Below the pieces are notes generated by a model. That model did no database searches. It saw nothing but the letters and a program-made list of their open reading frames with translations, and was not told the DNA's origin. DNA of 64,000 nucleotides from Rhizobiaceae bacterium (GTDB taxonomy: Bacteria; Pseudomonadota; Alphaproteobacteria; Rhizobiales; Rhizobiaceae). The stretch spans positions 69,156 through 133,155 of the forward strand of contig JARGOX010000008.1 in the NCBI GenBank assembly GCA_029233925.1. Reading direction: 5' to 3'. Each line of letters opens with the position of its first letter. Within the stretch, counting starts at the first letter, position 1. Shown one piece after another: positions 17,471 to 26,277 of this stretch. The position numbers and the translations under genes were made by a program.

Positions 17471-18733
17471 TCATGATCTGCTGCTTTTTGGTTCAGAATC
17501 CAGATGTGTGTAAAGTTCCTGCGGCTCTGAAATACCCCTGAGCATATAACGGCCCAGAGAGATCAGGTCGTCGCGTTGCACTTGACCAGCACGGGCAACT
17601 TTCGACGAAATGATCAGATTTTGCTCCAGCGGATTACACATGCCCAGGATACGTGCAGTCGTATTGACCGCAGATCCGATGACCGTGAAATCAAGGCGGT
17701 TTTTGGCCCCTATATTGCCGTAGAGCACGTCACCGGCATGCAGCGCCAGATTGAACCCGGTTTGGGGCAGCCCCTCGGATTCACGCCGCAGGTTGATTTC
17801 ATTGATGATTTTGCGAAGGGCTATGGCCGCATCAATCGCCTTGGAGCGCGTGCCGGGACTGTCCTTGAAGGTGAAAATGGCGAGCATGCCATCGCCCATG
17901 AATTTGAGGACATTGCCGCCATGCTCCTCGACAATGGCCACGGCCGCGCCAAAATATTCGTTCAGCATCGCTATGGTTTCGGCGCCGGTGATTGTCTCTG
18001 ACAATTTGGTGAATCCCTGCAGGTCAAAATACCAGATCACCGCATTGATGGTCTCAAATGAGCCGCGCTGAATGTCGCCCGACAGAACACGCTGGCCTGC
18101 ATCCGCTCCCACATAGGTGGCCAGCAGGTCATGGGCCATCTGGCGGTTGGACGCGGATTTCAGCGACAGGCCAAGACTGGGCAACAATTTGCGCAGAAGA
18201 TCGATGTCTGAATCGGAAAATCCATCCTCGGCATCACTTGTCCAGGAAATGATGATCCCTTCGGGTGTAAAATTCGGATCGATGGCCTGCACATTGTCTG
18301 GTTTGGCAAACAACAGCCTTTTGGCAAAATACTCTGTTCCACCATTGGCGCGCAGATCGTCAAAAAGCGGGAAACGGCTGGGTTTGTCTGTCTGTGCAAG
18401 AGGCACGCGCAACTCGTTGATGTTGTCTTCCAGCATATGATAAAAGGGGCTTTGCCGCCATTGTTGCAGGGGGCTCTCCGAGCGGGCGAAATTTTCGCGC
18501 CCTATCCCGGCTGCCTTGCTCCATCGAAAACCGATGCCGCCAAATTCGGGATGAAAGGCGCGCTGCGCGACATGCACACGCTGGATGGGAATGCCGTCCG
18601 ATAGCAGTCTTGTGCAAAAACCCTCCAGCAAAACTTCCTGGGAAGCCCCCTCGAGACCCTGTTCAATAAGCCAGAAGGCAATGTCGGATGCCACGGCCGG
18701 ATGACTCGCCTGTCGTTGAGCTGGTCGTTTCAC
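17471..18733 (-). CDS. Class III adenylate/guanylate cyclase
   Basis: Makes cyclic nucleotide from NTP; soluble protein of 420 residues from a GTG start, chosen because AGGAGG sits 8 bp upstream; a longer reading would add 56 residues including a hydrophobic stretch but lacks that site. The C-terminal cyclase domain shows both metal aspartates (WYFDLQGFTKLSE and FMGDGMLAIF), the purine-recognition Lys in LKFMGDG, and the transition-state Asn and Arg in GSAVNTTARI, so it should be active. The N-terminal 200 residues form an uncharacterised region common in rhizobial cyclases. Convergent with the LacI gene. Confidence 0.88.
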   Translation of the reverse strand: MKRPAQRQASHPAVASDIAFWLIEQGLEGASQEVLLEGFCTRLLSDGIPIQRVHVAQRAFHPEFGGIGFRWSKAAGIGRENFARSESPLQQWRQSPFYHMLEDNINELRVPLAQTDKPSRFPLFDDLRANGGTEYFAKRLLFAKPDNVQAIDPNFTPEGIIISWTSDAEDGFSDSDIDLLRKLLPSLGLSLKSASNRQMAHDLLATYVGADAGQRVLSGDIQRGSFETINAVIWYFDLQGFTKLSETITGAETIAMLNEYFGAAVAIVEEHGGNVLKFMGDGMLAIFTFKDSPGTRSKAIDAAIALRKIINEINLRRESEGLPQTGFNLALHAGDVLYGNIGAKNRLDFTVIGSAVNTTARILGMCNPLEQNLIISSKVARAGQVQRDDLISLGRYMLRGISEPQELYTHLDSEPKSSRS

Positions 18734-18997
18734 TGCAGGGCCCTCCTTTGCCTGGTTTATCGCGCGGCAAGCTAACACCAAGACGGTCAAATACAAGGCG
18801 CACATCAAAAGGCGTCTTTGAGAACGTGCTGCGCGTAGCCTGATTTGATTATAGAAATCCAGCAAATCGGGGAAATCAAAAAACCGTAATCCGCAAAGCA
18901 AAGGGGTCGTTTCCCGGCTGCATTTGTATTACACCGCTTGCGAAAGCTGCATACGATATTGAAGCAGGAACTGACAACAGGAAAGCCGGAATTATCA

Positions 18998-19582
18998 ATG
19001 ACCATTCGAGAAATGTTACAGACCCGATCAGAAGGGACCTGCGAGCTTTGTGCAGCCAGCGAGGAGCTGTCCGTCTATGAGGTTCAGCCGCAGGAAGAGG
19101 CGACCCCCGACACATGTATTCTGGTGTGTGAAACCTGTCGCACTCAGATTGATGATCCGCAATTGGTGGATATTCACCATTGGCGCTGTCTCAATGACAG
19201 CATGTGGAGCCAGGTTCCCGCAGTGCAGGTGACCGCCTGGCGCATGCTGAACCGTCTCGAAGCCGAAGATTGGGCCCGCAGCCTTCTCGACATGCTCTAT
19301 CTGGATGATGAAACGCTGGCCTGGGCCAGTTCCACAGGTGATGGTTCAGGTGGAGATAGTACCTCCGTCATACACAGGGACAGCAATGGTGCGACTTTGG
19401 CGTCTGGCGATACGGTGGTTTTGATCAAGGACCTGAACGTCAAGGGGGCGGGTTTTACCGCAAAACGTGGCACGGCTGTGCGCAATATTTCCCTGGTGCA
19501 TGACAATGCCGCCCATATTGAAGGGCGGGTCAACAATCAGCAAATTGTCATTCTGACGGAATTTGTAAAGAAGTCCGGTTGA
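18998..19582 (+). CDS. phnA: PhnA-family zinc-ribbon protein
   Basis: A 194-residue protein. An N-terminal zinc ribbon has two CxxC pairs (TCELC near residue 15 and VCETC near 43). The C-terminal part (SGDTVVLIKDLNVKGAG, KRGTAVRNISL, IEGRVNNQQIVILTEFVKK) is the PhnA domain, an SH3-like fold. Despite its name, PhnA is not phosphonoacetate hydrolase and its role is unsettled; no phosphonate genes are nearby. The ATG at MTIREML is preceded by CCGGAA. Confidence 0.85.
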   Translation: MTIREMLQTRSEGTCELCAASEELSVYEVQPQEEATPDTCILVCETCRTQIDDPQLVDIHHWRCLNDSMWSQVPAVQVTAWRMLNRLEAEDWARSLLDMLYLDDETLAWASSTGDGSGGDSTSVIHRDSNGATLASGDTVVLIKDLNVKGAGFTAKRGTAVRNISLVHDNAAHIEGRVNNQQIVILTEFVKKSG

Positions 19583-19691
19583 ACCTTTGATAATGCAACA
19601 GACAATTGTGTTCTTATCGCAAAACCGTTTTCCGTAACTACGAAAACCCACCATTTCAGGTGGTTGCCAAGGCAGGTTCAATACTATTCTG

Positions 19692-19721
19692 TTTGCATAT
19701 ATAGCGCAATTGATATGCAAA
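19692..19721. promoter_or_regulatory. Perfect inverted repeat upstream of the TRAP operon
   Basis: TTTGCATAT and ATATGCAAA form perfect 9-bp arms separated by 12 bp, 140 bp upstream of the dctP start in a 278-bp gap. The geometry suits a dimeric repressor or activator. No regulator gene lies beside it, so the partner is unknown. Confidence 0.5.
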
Positions 19722-19860
19722 ACGTGATATGTTGGCGTTAATAAGTGTCCGGTGGTCGGTCGGGTGCTTGTTGGGAGCGCGCGTCAGAGGAAAAAACCCT
19801 CATTTGAGCCATGTTTATCTGGTCATTGACGTGTCCGGAAATAGAGTAAGGGAGAAGAAT

Positions 19861-20901
19861 ATGAAAACGCACAAAATGATTGGCATTGGATTTGCAGCGA
19901 TGGCCGCCCTTGCGGTTTCCACTGCCGCCATGGCCCAGGAATACACATTCAAACTGCATCATCTGCTGTCGGCCAAAGCGCCGGCCCATACAAAAATGCT
20001 GGAGCCCTGGGCGAAAGCTGTTGAAGAAAATTCCGGTGGCAAGGTGAAGATCGAAATTTACCCGGCCATGTCCCTGGGTGGAAAACCTCCGGAACTGATT
20101 CGCCAGGCACGTGATGGTGTCGTTGACCTGATCTGGACGGTGAATGGTTACACGCCGGGCCTTTTCCCGCGCACCGAAGTTTTTGAACTGCCATTTGTCT
20201 ATACCAACGATCCCAAGGCAACCAATCTTGCCATGCAGGAAATGTTCGAAAGTGACCTGAAGGCCGACTATGAAGGTGTCGAGGTCATGTTCCTGCATGT
20301 TCATGCCGGACAGGGCATTCACATGGTCGATACGGAAGTCCGCTCGCCTGCCGATCTGGAAGGCATGAAGATGCGTATTCCAACCCGCACCGGTGCCTGG
20401 ATCATCGAAGCGCTTGGTGCAAGTCCCGTCGCCATGCCTGTGCCGGATTTGCCGCAGGCCCTTTCAAAGAAAGTTGTCGATGGTGCATTCATTCCATGGG
20501 AAATCATCCCGCCGTTGAAACTTCAGGAGCAGACCGAGTATCAGATTGAAGGCGCTGACAAGACGCGCTTTGGTACAACAACCTTCCAGGTCTCCATGAA
20601 CCAGGCCCGCTGGGATGGATTGCCCGATGATATCAAGAAAGCTTTCAGAGATGCCTCAACGGCAGCCTGGTGGGGTGAAGTTGGGGATATCTGGCGTGCA
20701 ACGGATGAGTTCGGTATCGGGCTTGCGGTCAAGTCCGGCAACAAGCACGTCACGCTGACACCGGAAGAAACGGACGCTTTCCGCGTGACGCTGGAACCGG
20801 TCGTTGAGCGCTGGATTGCAGAAGTCGGCACCAAGGGTATTGACGGTCAGGCACTGGTTGACAAGGCCCGTGCGCTGATTGCCAAGCACTCGTCCAACTG
20901 A
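19861..20901 (+). CDS. dctP: TRAP transporter solute-binding protein, DctP family
   Basis: A 346-residue periplasmic protein with signal peptide ending AAMAQ (near residue 23). DctP features: FKLHHLLSAKAPAHTKML, then the region MRIPTRTGAWIIEALGASPVAMP, whose Arg normally clamps a ligand carboxylate, and VSMNQARWDGLPDDIKKAF. The ATG follows GGGAGAAGAAT. It captures an organic acid-like ligand for the DctQM permease encoded just downstream. The MetE-like gene in the same direction suggests a methylated or sulfur-containing substrate, but that is speculative. Confidence 0.93.
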   Translation: MKTHKMIGIGFAAMAALAVSTAAMAQEYTFKLHHLLSAKAPAHTKMLEPWAKAVEENSGGKVKIEIYPAMSLGGKPPELIRQARDGVVDLIWTVNGYTPGLFPRTEVFELPFVYTNDPKATNLAMQEMFESDLKADYEGVEVMFLHVHAGQGIHMVDTEVRSPADLEGMKMRIPTRTGAWIIEALGASPVAMPVPDLPQALSKKVVDGAFIPWEIIPPLKLQEQTEYQIEGADKTRFGTTTFQVSMNQARWDGLPDDIKKAFRDASTAAWWGEVGDIWRATDEFGIGLAVKSGNKHVTLTPEETDAFRVTLEPVVERWIAEVGTKGIDGQALVDKARALIAKHSSN

Positions 20902-20905
20902 CCCG

Positions 20906-21433
20906 ATGAACGAGGGTCAGACAGATAACCGGGCGGGGGTGCAAACCCTCGCCCGGAAAATCATCGAATTGTGGGCTCTGCTGGGCGGGTTGATCCTGCT
21001 CGCCGTGGTGTTGATGAGTTCCGCATCGGTGACAGGCAATGCATTGATCGGGACGCCTTTTCCGGGTGATTTCGAAATCGTGCAGATGGGTGTGGCCATC
21101 GCTGTCTTCTGCTTTCTGCCCTACTGCCAGATGACCGGAGCTAATGTCACGGCGGATATTTTTACCTCCGGCGCTTCACCGCGCACCGTTGCGTTGCTGG
21201 GTCTGCTGGCTTCCATTATTGCAATCGGCTTCAGTCTGCTGTTGCTTTCGCGCATGTGGGCCGGAATGTATGACTACATCAAATATGAGGAAACAACGGC
21301 CATTTTGCAGGTGCCGCATTGGTGGGCGTTCATTCCCATTCTCATTTCCCTGCTGCTGCTGGCCGTCGCGTCGATCCTGACGCTTGTGGACTCGGCCCAA
21401 GCTGTCTCAGCCAACAAGACAGGAAGCGTCTGA
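20906..21433 (+). CDS. dctQ: TRAP transporter small permease, DctQ family
   Basis: A 175-residue membrane protein with four hydrophobic segments, as in DctQ. The segment pattern (LLGGLILLAVVLMSSASVTGN, GDFEIVQMGVAIAVFCFLPY) and the conserved FCFLPYCQM region fit the family. It starts 4 bp after the dctP stop and ends 1 bp before dctM. It is the smaller membrane partner of DctM. Confidence 0.9.
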   Translation: MNEGQTDNRAGVQTLARKIIELWALLGGLILLAVVLMSSASVTGNALIGTPFPGDFEIVQMGVAIAVFCFLPYCQMTGANVTADIFTSGASPRTVALLGLLASIIAIGFSLLLLSRMWAGMYDYIKYEETTAILQVPHWWAFIPILISLLLLAVASILTLVDSAQAVSANKTGSV

Positions 21434-21434
21434 C

Positions 21435-22793
21435 ATGCAAGATGCGTTGATGATCGGCTTTGCCGGGTTGGCGGTACTGGTTCTGCTGATCGCCATTCGG
21501 GTTCCCATTGCCTATGCAATGATACTGGTCGCCGGTGTTGGCGTCACCATTCTCAATGGGCCTGCGATTTTTCTGAGTCAGCTCAAGACATTGGCCTATG
21601 GTCAATTCTCGATCTACGACCTGTCGGTCGTGCCGATGTTCGTGCTGATGGGCAATATTTCCACCCGCGCTGGCCTTTCCAAGGATCTGTTTCGCGCGGC
21701 CAATGCCTGGCTTGGCTGGATGCGTGGCGGTGTGGCCATGTCCGCAATTGCGGCCTGCGCCGGTTTCGGGGCCGTTTGCGGCTCCTCGCTGGCAACCGCA
21801 TCGACCATGGGCCAGGTTGCCCTGCCGGAATTGAAGCGCTTCAAATATTCCGGTTCATTGGCAACGGGCACAGTTGCAGCCGGAGGCGTATTGGGCATTT
21901 TGATCCCGCCCTCGGTGGTGCTTGTGATCTATGCGATCATCGTTGAAGCCAATATTGTCACCATGTTCATGGCCGCTTTTATCCCCGGGATCATTGCTGT
22001 CATCCTGTTTTTGCTGACCATTGCCATCTATGTGCGCCTCTGGCCGGAAGCAGGCCCGCCCGGAGATGCCGTCAATCTGCGCGAGTTTCGCGATGCATCG
22101 ATAAATGTCATCCCGGTTCTGGTGATCTTTGGCCTGGTGATCGGCGGTATCTATTTCGGATATTTCAATCCGACGCCAGCGGCGGCTGTCGGCGTATTCT
22201 TCGTCTCTCTCTACGGCATCGTGCGGGGTGATATTCGCTGGAAGGACATGCGCGGCGCCTTGCTGGATACTGCAAAGACGGCGGGAATGATCTACCTGAT
22301 CCTGCTGGGCGCTGAAATGCTCAAGATCTTCATGTCGCGTGGCGGCGTGCCGCAGGCCGTGGCCGAGTGGATGGTGAGTTCCGGTCTGGCGCCGATGACA
22401 ATTCTGGTGCTCTTGCTTGTTGCCCTGATCATTCTGGGCTGCCTGATGGATTCCCTTTCGATGATCCTCTTGGCCATCCCGTTTTTCTGGCCGGTGCTGG
22501 TGGAGCTTAATGGTGGAGATTACGTGTCAGCGGCGCAGGCCGGTTTTGGCATGGGCACCGAAGACTTGAAAATTTGGTTCGGCATATTGGCGCTGATTGT
22601 GGTGGAACTCGGGTTGATCACGCCGCCAGTCGGCATGAATGTTTTCATCATCTCAGCTCAGGCCACGGATGTGCCAATGTCGGAAACCTTCAAGGGAATC
22701 ATACCCTTCTTTCTGGCAGAGATTGTACGCATCACATTGTTGATCGCATTTCCCATCATCGTTTTGTGGATGCCGCGTTTTCTCTCCGGGTGA
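21435..22793 (+). CDS. dctM: TRAP transporter large permease, DctM family
   Basis: A 452-residue secondary transporter with about 12 hydrophobic segments. Signatures are GFGAVCGSSLATASTMGQVALPELKR (read as GFGAVCGSSLATASTMGQ then VALPEL) near residues 115-140, the GGVLGILIPPSVVLVIYAI region, and LGLITPPVGMNVFI near the C-terminus. It should use a sodium or proton gradient. The start at MQDALMI has AGGAAG upstream. Confidence 0.93.
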   Translation: MQDALMIGFAGLAVLVLLIAIRVPIAYAMILVAGVGVTILNGPAIFLSQLKTLAYGQFSIYDLSVVPMFVLMGNISTRAGLSKDLFRAANAWLGWMRGGVAMSAIAACAGFGAVCGSSLATASTMGQVALPELKRFKYSGSLATGTVAAGGVLGILIPPSVVLVIYAIIVEANIVTMFMAAFIPGIIAVILFLLTIAIYVRLWPEAGPPGDAVNLREFRDASINVIPVLVIFGLVIGGIYFGYFNPTPAAAVGVFFVSLYGIVRGDIRWKDMRGALLDTAKTAGMIYLILLGAEMLKIFMSRGGVPQAVAEWMVSSGLAPMTILVLLLVALIILGCLMDSLSMILLAIPFFWPVLVELNGGDYVSAAQAGFGMGTEDLKIWFGILALIVVELGLITPPVGMNVFIISAQATDVPMSETFKGIIPFFLAEIVRITLLIAFPIIVLWMPRFLSG

Positions 22794-22857
22794 CAAGACA
22801 TCCTGCCCGCTTTAAATTCCCTGAAAATCTATAGCCTCGTTCAATGGAGAAATGATC

Positions 22858-23979
22858 ATGGCAAAGGCCAAACCACCCTTCCGCGCTGACCATGTGGGCA
22901 GCCTGTTGCGTCCCGACAGTGTCAAAGATGCCCGCAAAAAGCACTTTGAAGATAAAACCATTTCCGCCGCCGAACTGAAGGCCGTGGAAGATCAGGCAAT
23001 CCGCGATGCCGTTGCCATGCAGGAAGACGTCGGCCTTCTTGCCGTCACCGACGGCGAATACAGACGCTCTTTCTGGCATTATGATTTCATGGGTGGCCTG
23101 ACCGGGCTGGATCTGGAAGAACGCGATGAGGGCGTGCAATTTGCCGGGGTGAAGCTGCGTCCGATCTATCCCACCATCACATCGAAACTGGATTTTCCAG
23201 ACGACCACCCGATGCTGGACCATTTCAAATTTGTCGCGTCCGTAACCAATGTGGTGCCGAAGATTTCCATTCCGGGACCGAGCTGCTGCCATTTCCGAAC
23301 AGCATCGGCTGATATTCATCCCAAGGAATACGCCGATCAGGACATTCTGCTGGCTGACATCGCGGCCACCTACAAAAAGGCCGTTGCGGCTTTTTACAAG
23401 GCCGGGTGCCGCTATCTTCAGATGGACGACATTTTCTTTGCCTATCTGTGTGATCCCAAACACCGGGCAGCACAAAAGGCAGACGGGCGCGATCCCGATT
23501 GGCTGATCGACCGTTATGCATGGATGATGAATGAGGCCATCAAGGACCGCCCAGATGACATGATCATCGGCATGCATATGTGTCGCGGCAATTTCCGCTC
23601 AACCCATGCAGCAGAAGGGGCCTATGATGCCGCCGCTGACGCCGTGTTCAACAAGACCGGCGTTGATGTCTTCTTCATGGAATATGACACGGACCGCGCC
23701 GGTGGTCTGGAACCTCTGAGCCTGTTGGCCAAGGGCAAGCAGCGGGTATTGCCCGGGTTCATCACCACCAAGGTGGGCACGCTCGAGACCGTTGATGATC
23801 TCAAGCGCCAGTTTGAGACTGCCGCAAAATTCGCGGATATGGATCAGCTCGGCATTGCGCCGCAATGTGGCTTTGCTTCAACCGAAGAGGGCAACTCACT
23901 GACCCATGACGACCAGCGCAAAAAACTTGAACTGGTGGTTCGCACGGCTGAAGAAATCTGGGGCGGTGTCGACAGCTGA
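22858..23979 (+). CDS. MetE C-terminal-like (UROD/MetE superfamily) enzyme
   Basis: A 373-residue homologue of the catalytic half of cobalamin-independent methionine synthase (YxjG/YxjH type), lacking the N-terminal MetE domain. Visible are FRADHVGSLLRP at the N-terminus, PGPSCCHFR, the zinc-ligand candidates His and Cys in GMHMCRGNFRS, and the third Cys in APQCGFAST. The superfamily also includes epoxyalkane:coenzyme M transferase, so the reaction could be thiol alkylation or dealkylation other than methionine synthesis. GGAGAA precedes the second of two close ATGs. Downstream of the TRAP genes by 64 bp. Confidence 0.85.
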   Translation: MAKAKPPFRADHVGSLLRPDSVKDARKKHFEDKTISAAELKAVEDQAIRDAVAMQEDVGLLAVTDGEYRRSFWHYDFMGGLTGLDLEERDEGVQFAGVKLRPIYPTITSKLDFPDDHPMLDHFKFVASVTNVVPKISIPGPSCCHFRTASADIHPKEYADQDILLADIAATYKKAVAAFYKAGCRYLQMDDIFFAYLCDPKHRAAQKADGRDPDWLIDRYAWMMNEAIKDRPDDMIIGMHMCRGNFRSTHAAEGAYDAAADAVFNKTGVDVFFMEYDTDRAGGLEPLSLLAKGKQRVLPGFITTKVGTLETVDDLKRQFETAAKFADMDQLGIAPQCGFASTEEGNSLTHDDQRKKLELVVRTAEEIWGGVDS

Positions 23980-23997
23980 TCTGCCGACCTGACACAT

Positions 23998-24041
23998 TCC
24001 AACCACGGCAACGGCTAAACCACAGCGTTGGCGTGGTTGGA
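23998..24041. terminator. Bidirectional hairpin between convergent genes
   Basis: TCCAACCACGGCAACG pairs with CGTTGGCGTGGTTGGA at 15 of 16 positions across a 12-nt loop. It lies between the MetE-like gene and the convergent glyoxalase-fold gene. No long T-run on either side. Confidence 0.7.
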
Positions 24042-24083
24042 TACTCATTGTTTCACATCGAAAAACCTGCAGCAGGCATGCAA

Positions 24084-24674
24084 CTACCCATTGCGATAGG
24101 GGTCTTTGGCGCTGCGGTCTGAAGAAAGACTTTCACGGTTGCGCAGCACAAGGTTCTCGATGGCGTCCGCCAGATGAACTTCTTCTATATTGTAATCACC
24201 ACGTTCAACCCGCAATTTGTGCGCTTCAATCATCACCTGCCCGTGTGAATAGCCAAAAGGCGGCTCAAAACGGTAGGACGCCAGTTCGATCAGCAACCCC
24301 AACGGATCCTTGAAGTAAATGGAGTCCATGAAGCCGCGATCTTTCGGGCCGCTGTGGCTGATCCCGCGCTCATCCAGCCGTTCGACACATTGGCTGAAGG
24401 TCGCCTTGCTGACGGAAAATGCCAGATGATGGACACAGCCGGGAAATGTTGGTGTTCTTGCCGGATCGGGCACACGCGCCTCGTCGGTAAAGATGGTGAT
24501 CAAGCGCCCATCGCCGGGGTCGAAATAGAGGTGACTCTCCGATGAATTATCCAGATTGGGTTGCTCGAAGACAAATGGCATGCCCAGAACACCTTCCCAG
24601 AAATCAATCGATGTCTGCCGATCAGCGCCGGTGATGGTGATGTGGTGAACACCTTGTGTCTGAAGTTTTCTCAT
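24084..24674 (-). CDS. Glyoxalase/VOC-superfamily protein
   Basis: A 196-residue protein with a tandem VOC layout. The first module begins GVHHITITGADRQTSIDFWEG, split as GVHHITITG plus DFWEGVLGMP; the second begins CVHHLAFSV and ends with the metal-ligand Glu of DPLGLLIELASY. His-His-Glu ligands suggest a metal-dependent dioxygenase, lyase or glyoxalase. The start is set by GAGGAG 5 bp upstream. It converges on the MetE-like gene and its substrate is unknown. Confidence 0.85.
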   Translation of the reverse strand: MRKLQTQGVHHITITGADRQTSIDFWEGVLGMPFVFEQPNLDNSSESHLYFDPGDGRLITIFTDEARVPDPARTPTFPGCVHHLAFSVSKATFSQCVERLDERGISHSGPKDRGFMDSIYFKDPLGLLIELASYRFEPPFGYSHGQVMIEAHKLRVERGDYNIEEVHLADAIENLVLRNRESLSSDRSAKDPYRNG

Positions 24675-24828
24675 AATCACTCCTCAGGACTTCGATGGGT
24701 CGCAGTCAACAAGTCTGGATTCATTATGGGGCCGTGGCAAGCGTCGGTTGAATAATTGTACAGGCGAAAAAGAATGGGTCATGAACCTGAACGGGTGTAA
24801 ATTGACATTTCTGGCCCAATACACGCAT

Positions 24829-25132
24829 TAGAGCGCTTCATGATCAAATAGACCCATTTGACCGAATCGATTTTGGTTGCTGATTAGGCGACTTGTGCGC
24901 AGTGGTGCTTCCCCACCATAAGCACAAGTCAACGCGAGCAGCGGGCAAAATCGATCGGCCCTCTCTTGCTCAGAATTGAAATAGCATCCTTTCTTCAATG
25001 GGTGGGGAAAGCCGGCCCATCGGCTACGTTGCGCCGCTTGCCCGATGCACCACATCGCGCTGCGCGACGCGCCTTGCCGAGTGAACCGGCTTTCCGCCAT
25101 CAAATGTTTCCATTTGATCATGAAACGCTCTA
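24829..25132. mobile_element. 304-bp non-coding element with terminal inverted repeats (MITE-like)
   Basis: The two ends are inverted copies at 20 of 21 positions, starting TAGAGCG and ending ATGATCAAAT. The right end also folds on itself (ATCAAATG-TTTC-CATTTGAT, 25099-25118), and an internal 9-bp inverted repeat GACTTGTGC/GCACAAGTC lies at 24890-24930. No credible gene is inside. The size and ends fit a non-autonomous transposable element or an intergenic palindromic repeat family; no target duplication was identified with certainty. Confidence 0.65.
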
Positions 25133-25212
25133 GAAGTTCCTGCGCCGGGGCCAAACCATTATCATGGCAAACTCAATTCCACCGCACCGGGCGCGATCAG
25201 GGGGCCATCAGC

Positions 25213-26124
25213 ATGCGGATTCATTCAAGTGCGATTCACTATTTCGACGCGGTGCGCAGGGCTGGATCGATACGCGAGGCTGCGCGCCGTCTCAATGTTG
25301 CTTCTTCGGCCGTCAACCGACAAATACTCAAACTGGAAGACCTCGTCGGCACACCGCTTTTTGATCGCTCATCGACCGGTGTCAGCCTGAGTTCCGCCGG
25401 TGAGATCCTGGCCCATCATGTGATTGTTGTCCTGCAGGACCTGGACCGGGCAAAAGCCGAGATTGACGCCCTGAAGGGAGCCAGGATCGGCCATCTGACA
25501 ATTGGCGCTGTAGAAGGTGTATGCACATCGCTTCTGCCGATCGTTCTGCGCGAACTCAAGCAACGGGCGCCCCGGATTACCTATACAGTCGATGCCATGG
25601 GATCTGCAGCCATTCCCGAGCAGGTGCAGAACGGCCTGATGGATATCGGAATAGCGTTCAATCTGCCGCGGTCACCGGAATTGCGGCAGATTTTTGTTGC
25701 CAAATTCAAGCTCGGCGCGATCATGGCGCCCGACCATCCGCTGGCGCAGCGCGAATTTGTCACCTTCAGCGATTGTGCCGACTATCCAATGGTCTATGCG
25801 AGCAACGATTTGTCGATTTCGCAATTGCTGGATCCGTTGATCACCCAATCCAAACGCACCATCGACCCGGCCATGCGTACGAACTCCATTGACCTGATGC
25901 GTCAGCTTGCCATGCAGGGCTCGGCCATCGGCTTCCAGACGCTGGTCGGATTGGATCGTTCCATTGCCATGGGTGAGCTGGTCCATGTTCCCCTCGATGC
26001 AAAAGGCCCTGTCTGGAGTGATCTGGGGATCTATGTGCGCGCGGGGCGTTCTGTTCCTGCCGCGGTGGATCTGTTTCTCAAGATATTGGTTGAAGAGATT
26101 CAGATGATCGAGGGTGCAGGCTGA
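25213..26124 (+). CDS. LysR-family transcriptional regulator
   Basis: A 303-residue regulator with an N-terminal winged helix-turn-helix (AVRRAGSIREAARRLNVASS then AVNRQILKLEDLVGTPLFDR) and a periplasmic-binding-like effector domain (HLTIGAVEGVCTSLLPIVLR). AGGGGG lies 9 bp before the ATG at MRIHSSAIH. It is 153 bp upstream of, and in line with, the heterocycle-type catabolic operon, so it is the likely regulator of that operon. The repeat element ends 80 bp before it. Confidence 0.92.
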   Translation: MRIHSSAIHYFDAVRRAGSIREAARRLNVASSAVNRQILKLEDLVGTPLFDRSSTGVSLSSAGEILAHHVIVVLQDLDRAKAEIDALKGARIGHLTIGAVEGVCTSLLPIVLRELKQRAPRITYTVDAMGSAAIPEQVQNGLMDIGIAFNLPRSPELRQIFVAKFKLGAIMAPDHPLAQREFVTFSDCADYPMVYASNDLSISQLLDPLITQSKRTIDPAMRTNSIDLMRQLAMQGSAIGFQTLVGLDRSIAMGELVHVPLDAKGPVWSDLGIYVRAGRSVPAAVDLFLKILVEEIQMIEGAG

Positions 26125-26277
26125 AAATCCTTTGCCGCCATAAATCCTTTTGAAATCGCAACAGTATAAACACGACAGATATTGCGCTGCTGTTTTGGCA
26201 TCATCATGAGCGAAAAAATGTTCTTTTAAGAGCGCGAAAGACCCCATAGCGTCTGCACAACACGTTTGGGGATCGCC

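Noticed and set aside
18734-18901. N-terminal membrane extension of the adenylate cyclase
   Set aside because: The internal GTG has an ideal AGGAGG site, whereas the upstream start has none.
24828-25154. 108-residue open frame on the minus strand
   Set aside because: It lies almost exactly over the inverted-repeat element and has no ribosome site or known motif; an accident of the repeat sequence.
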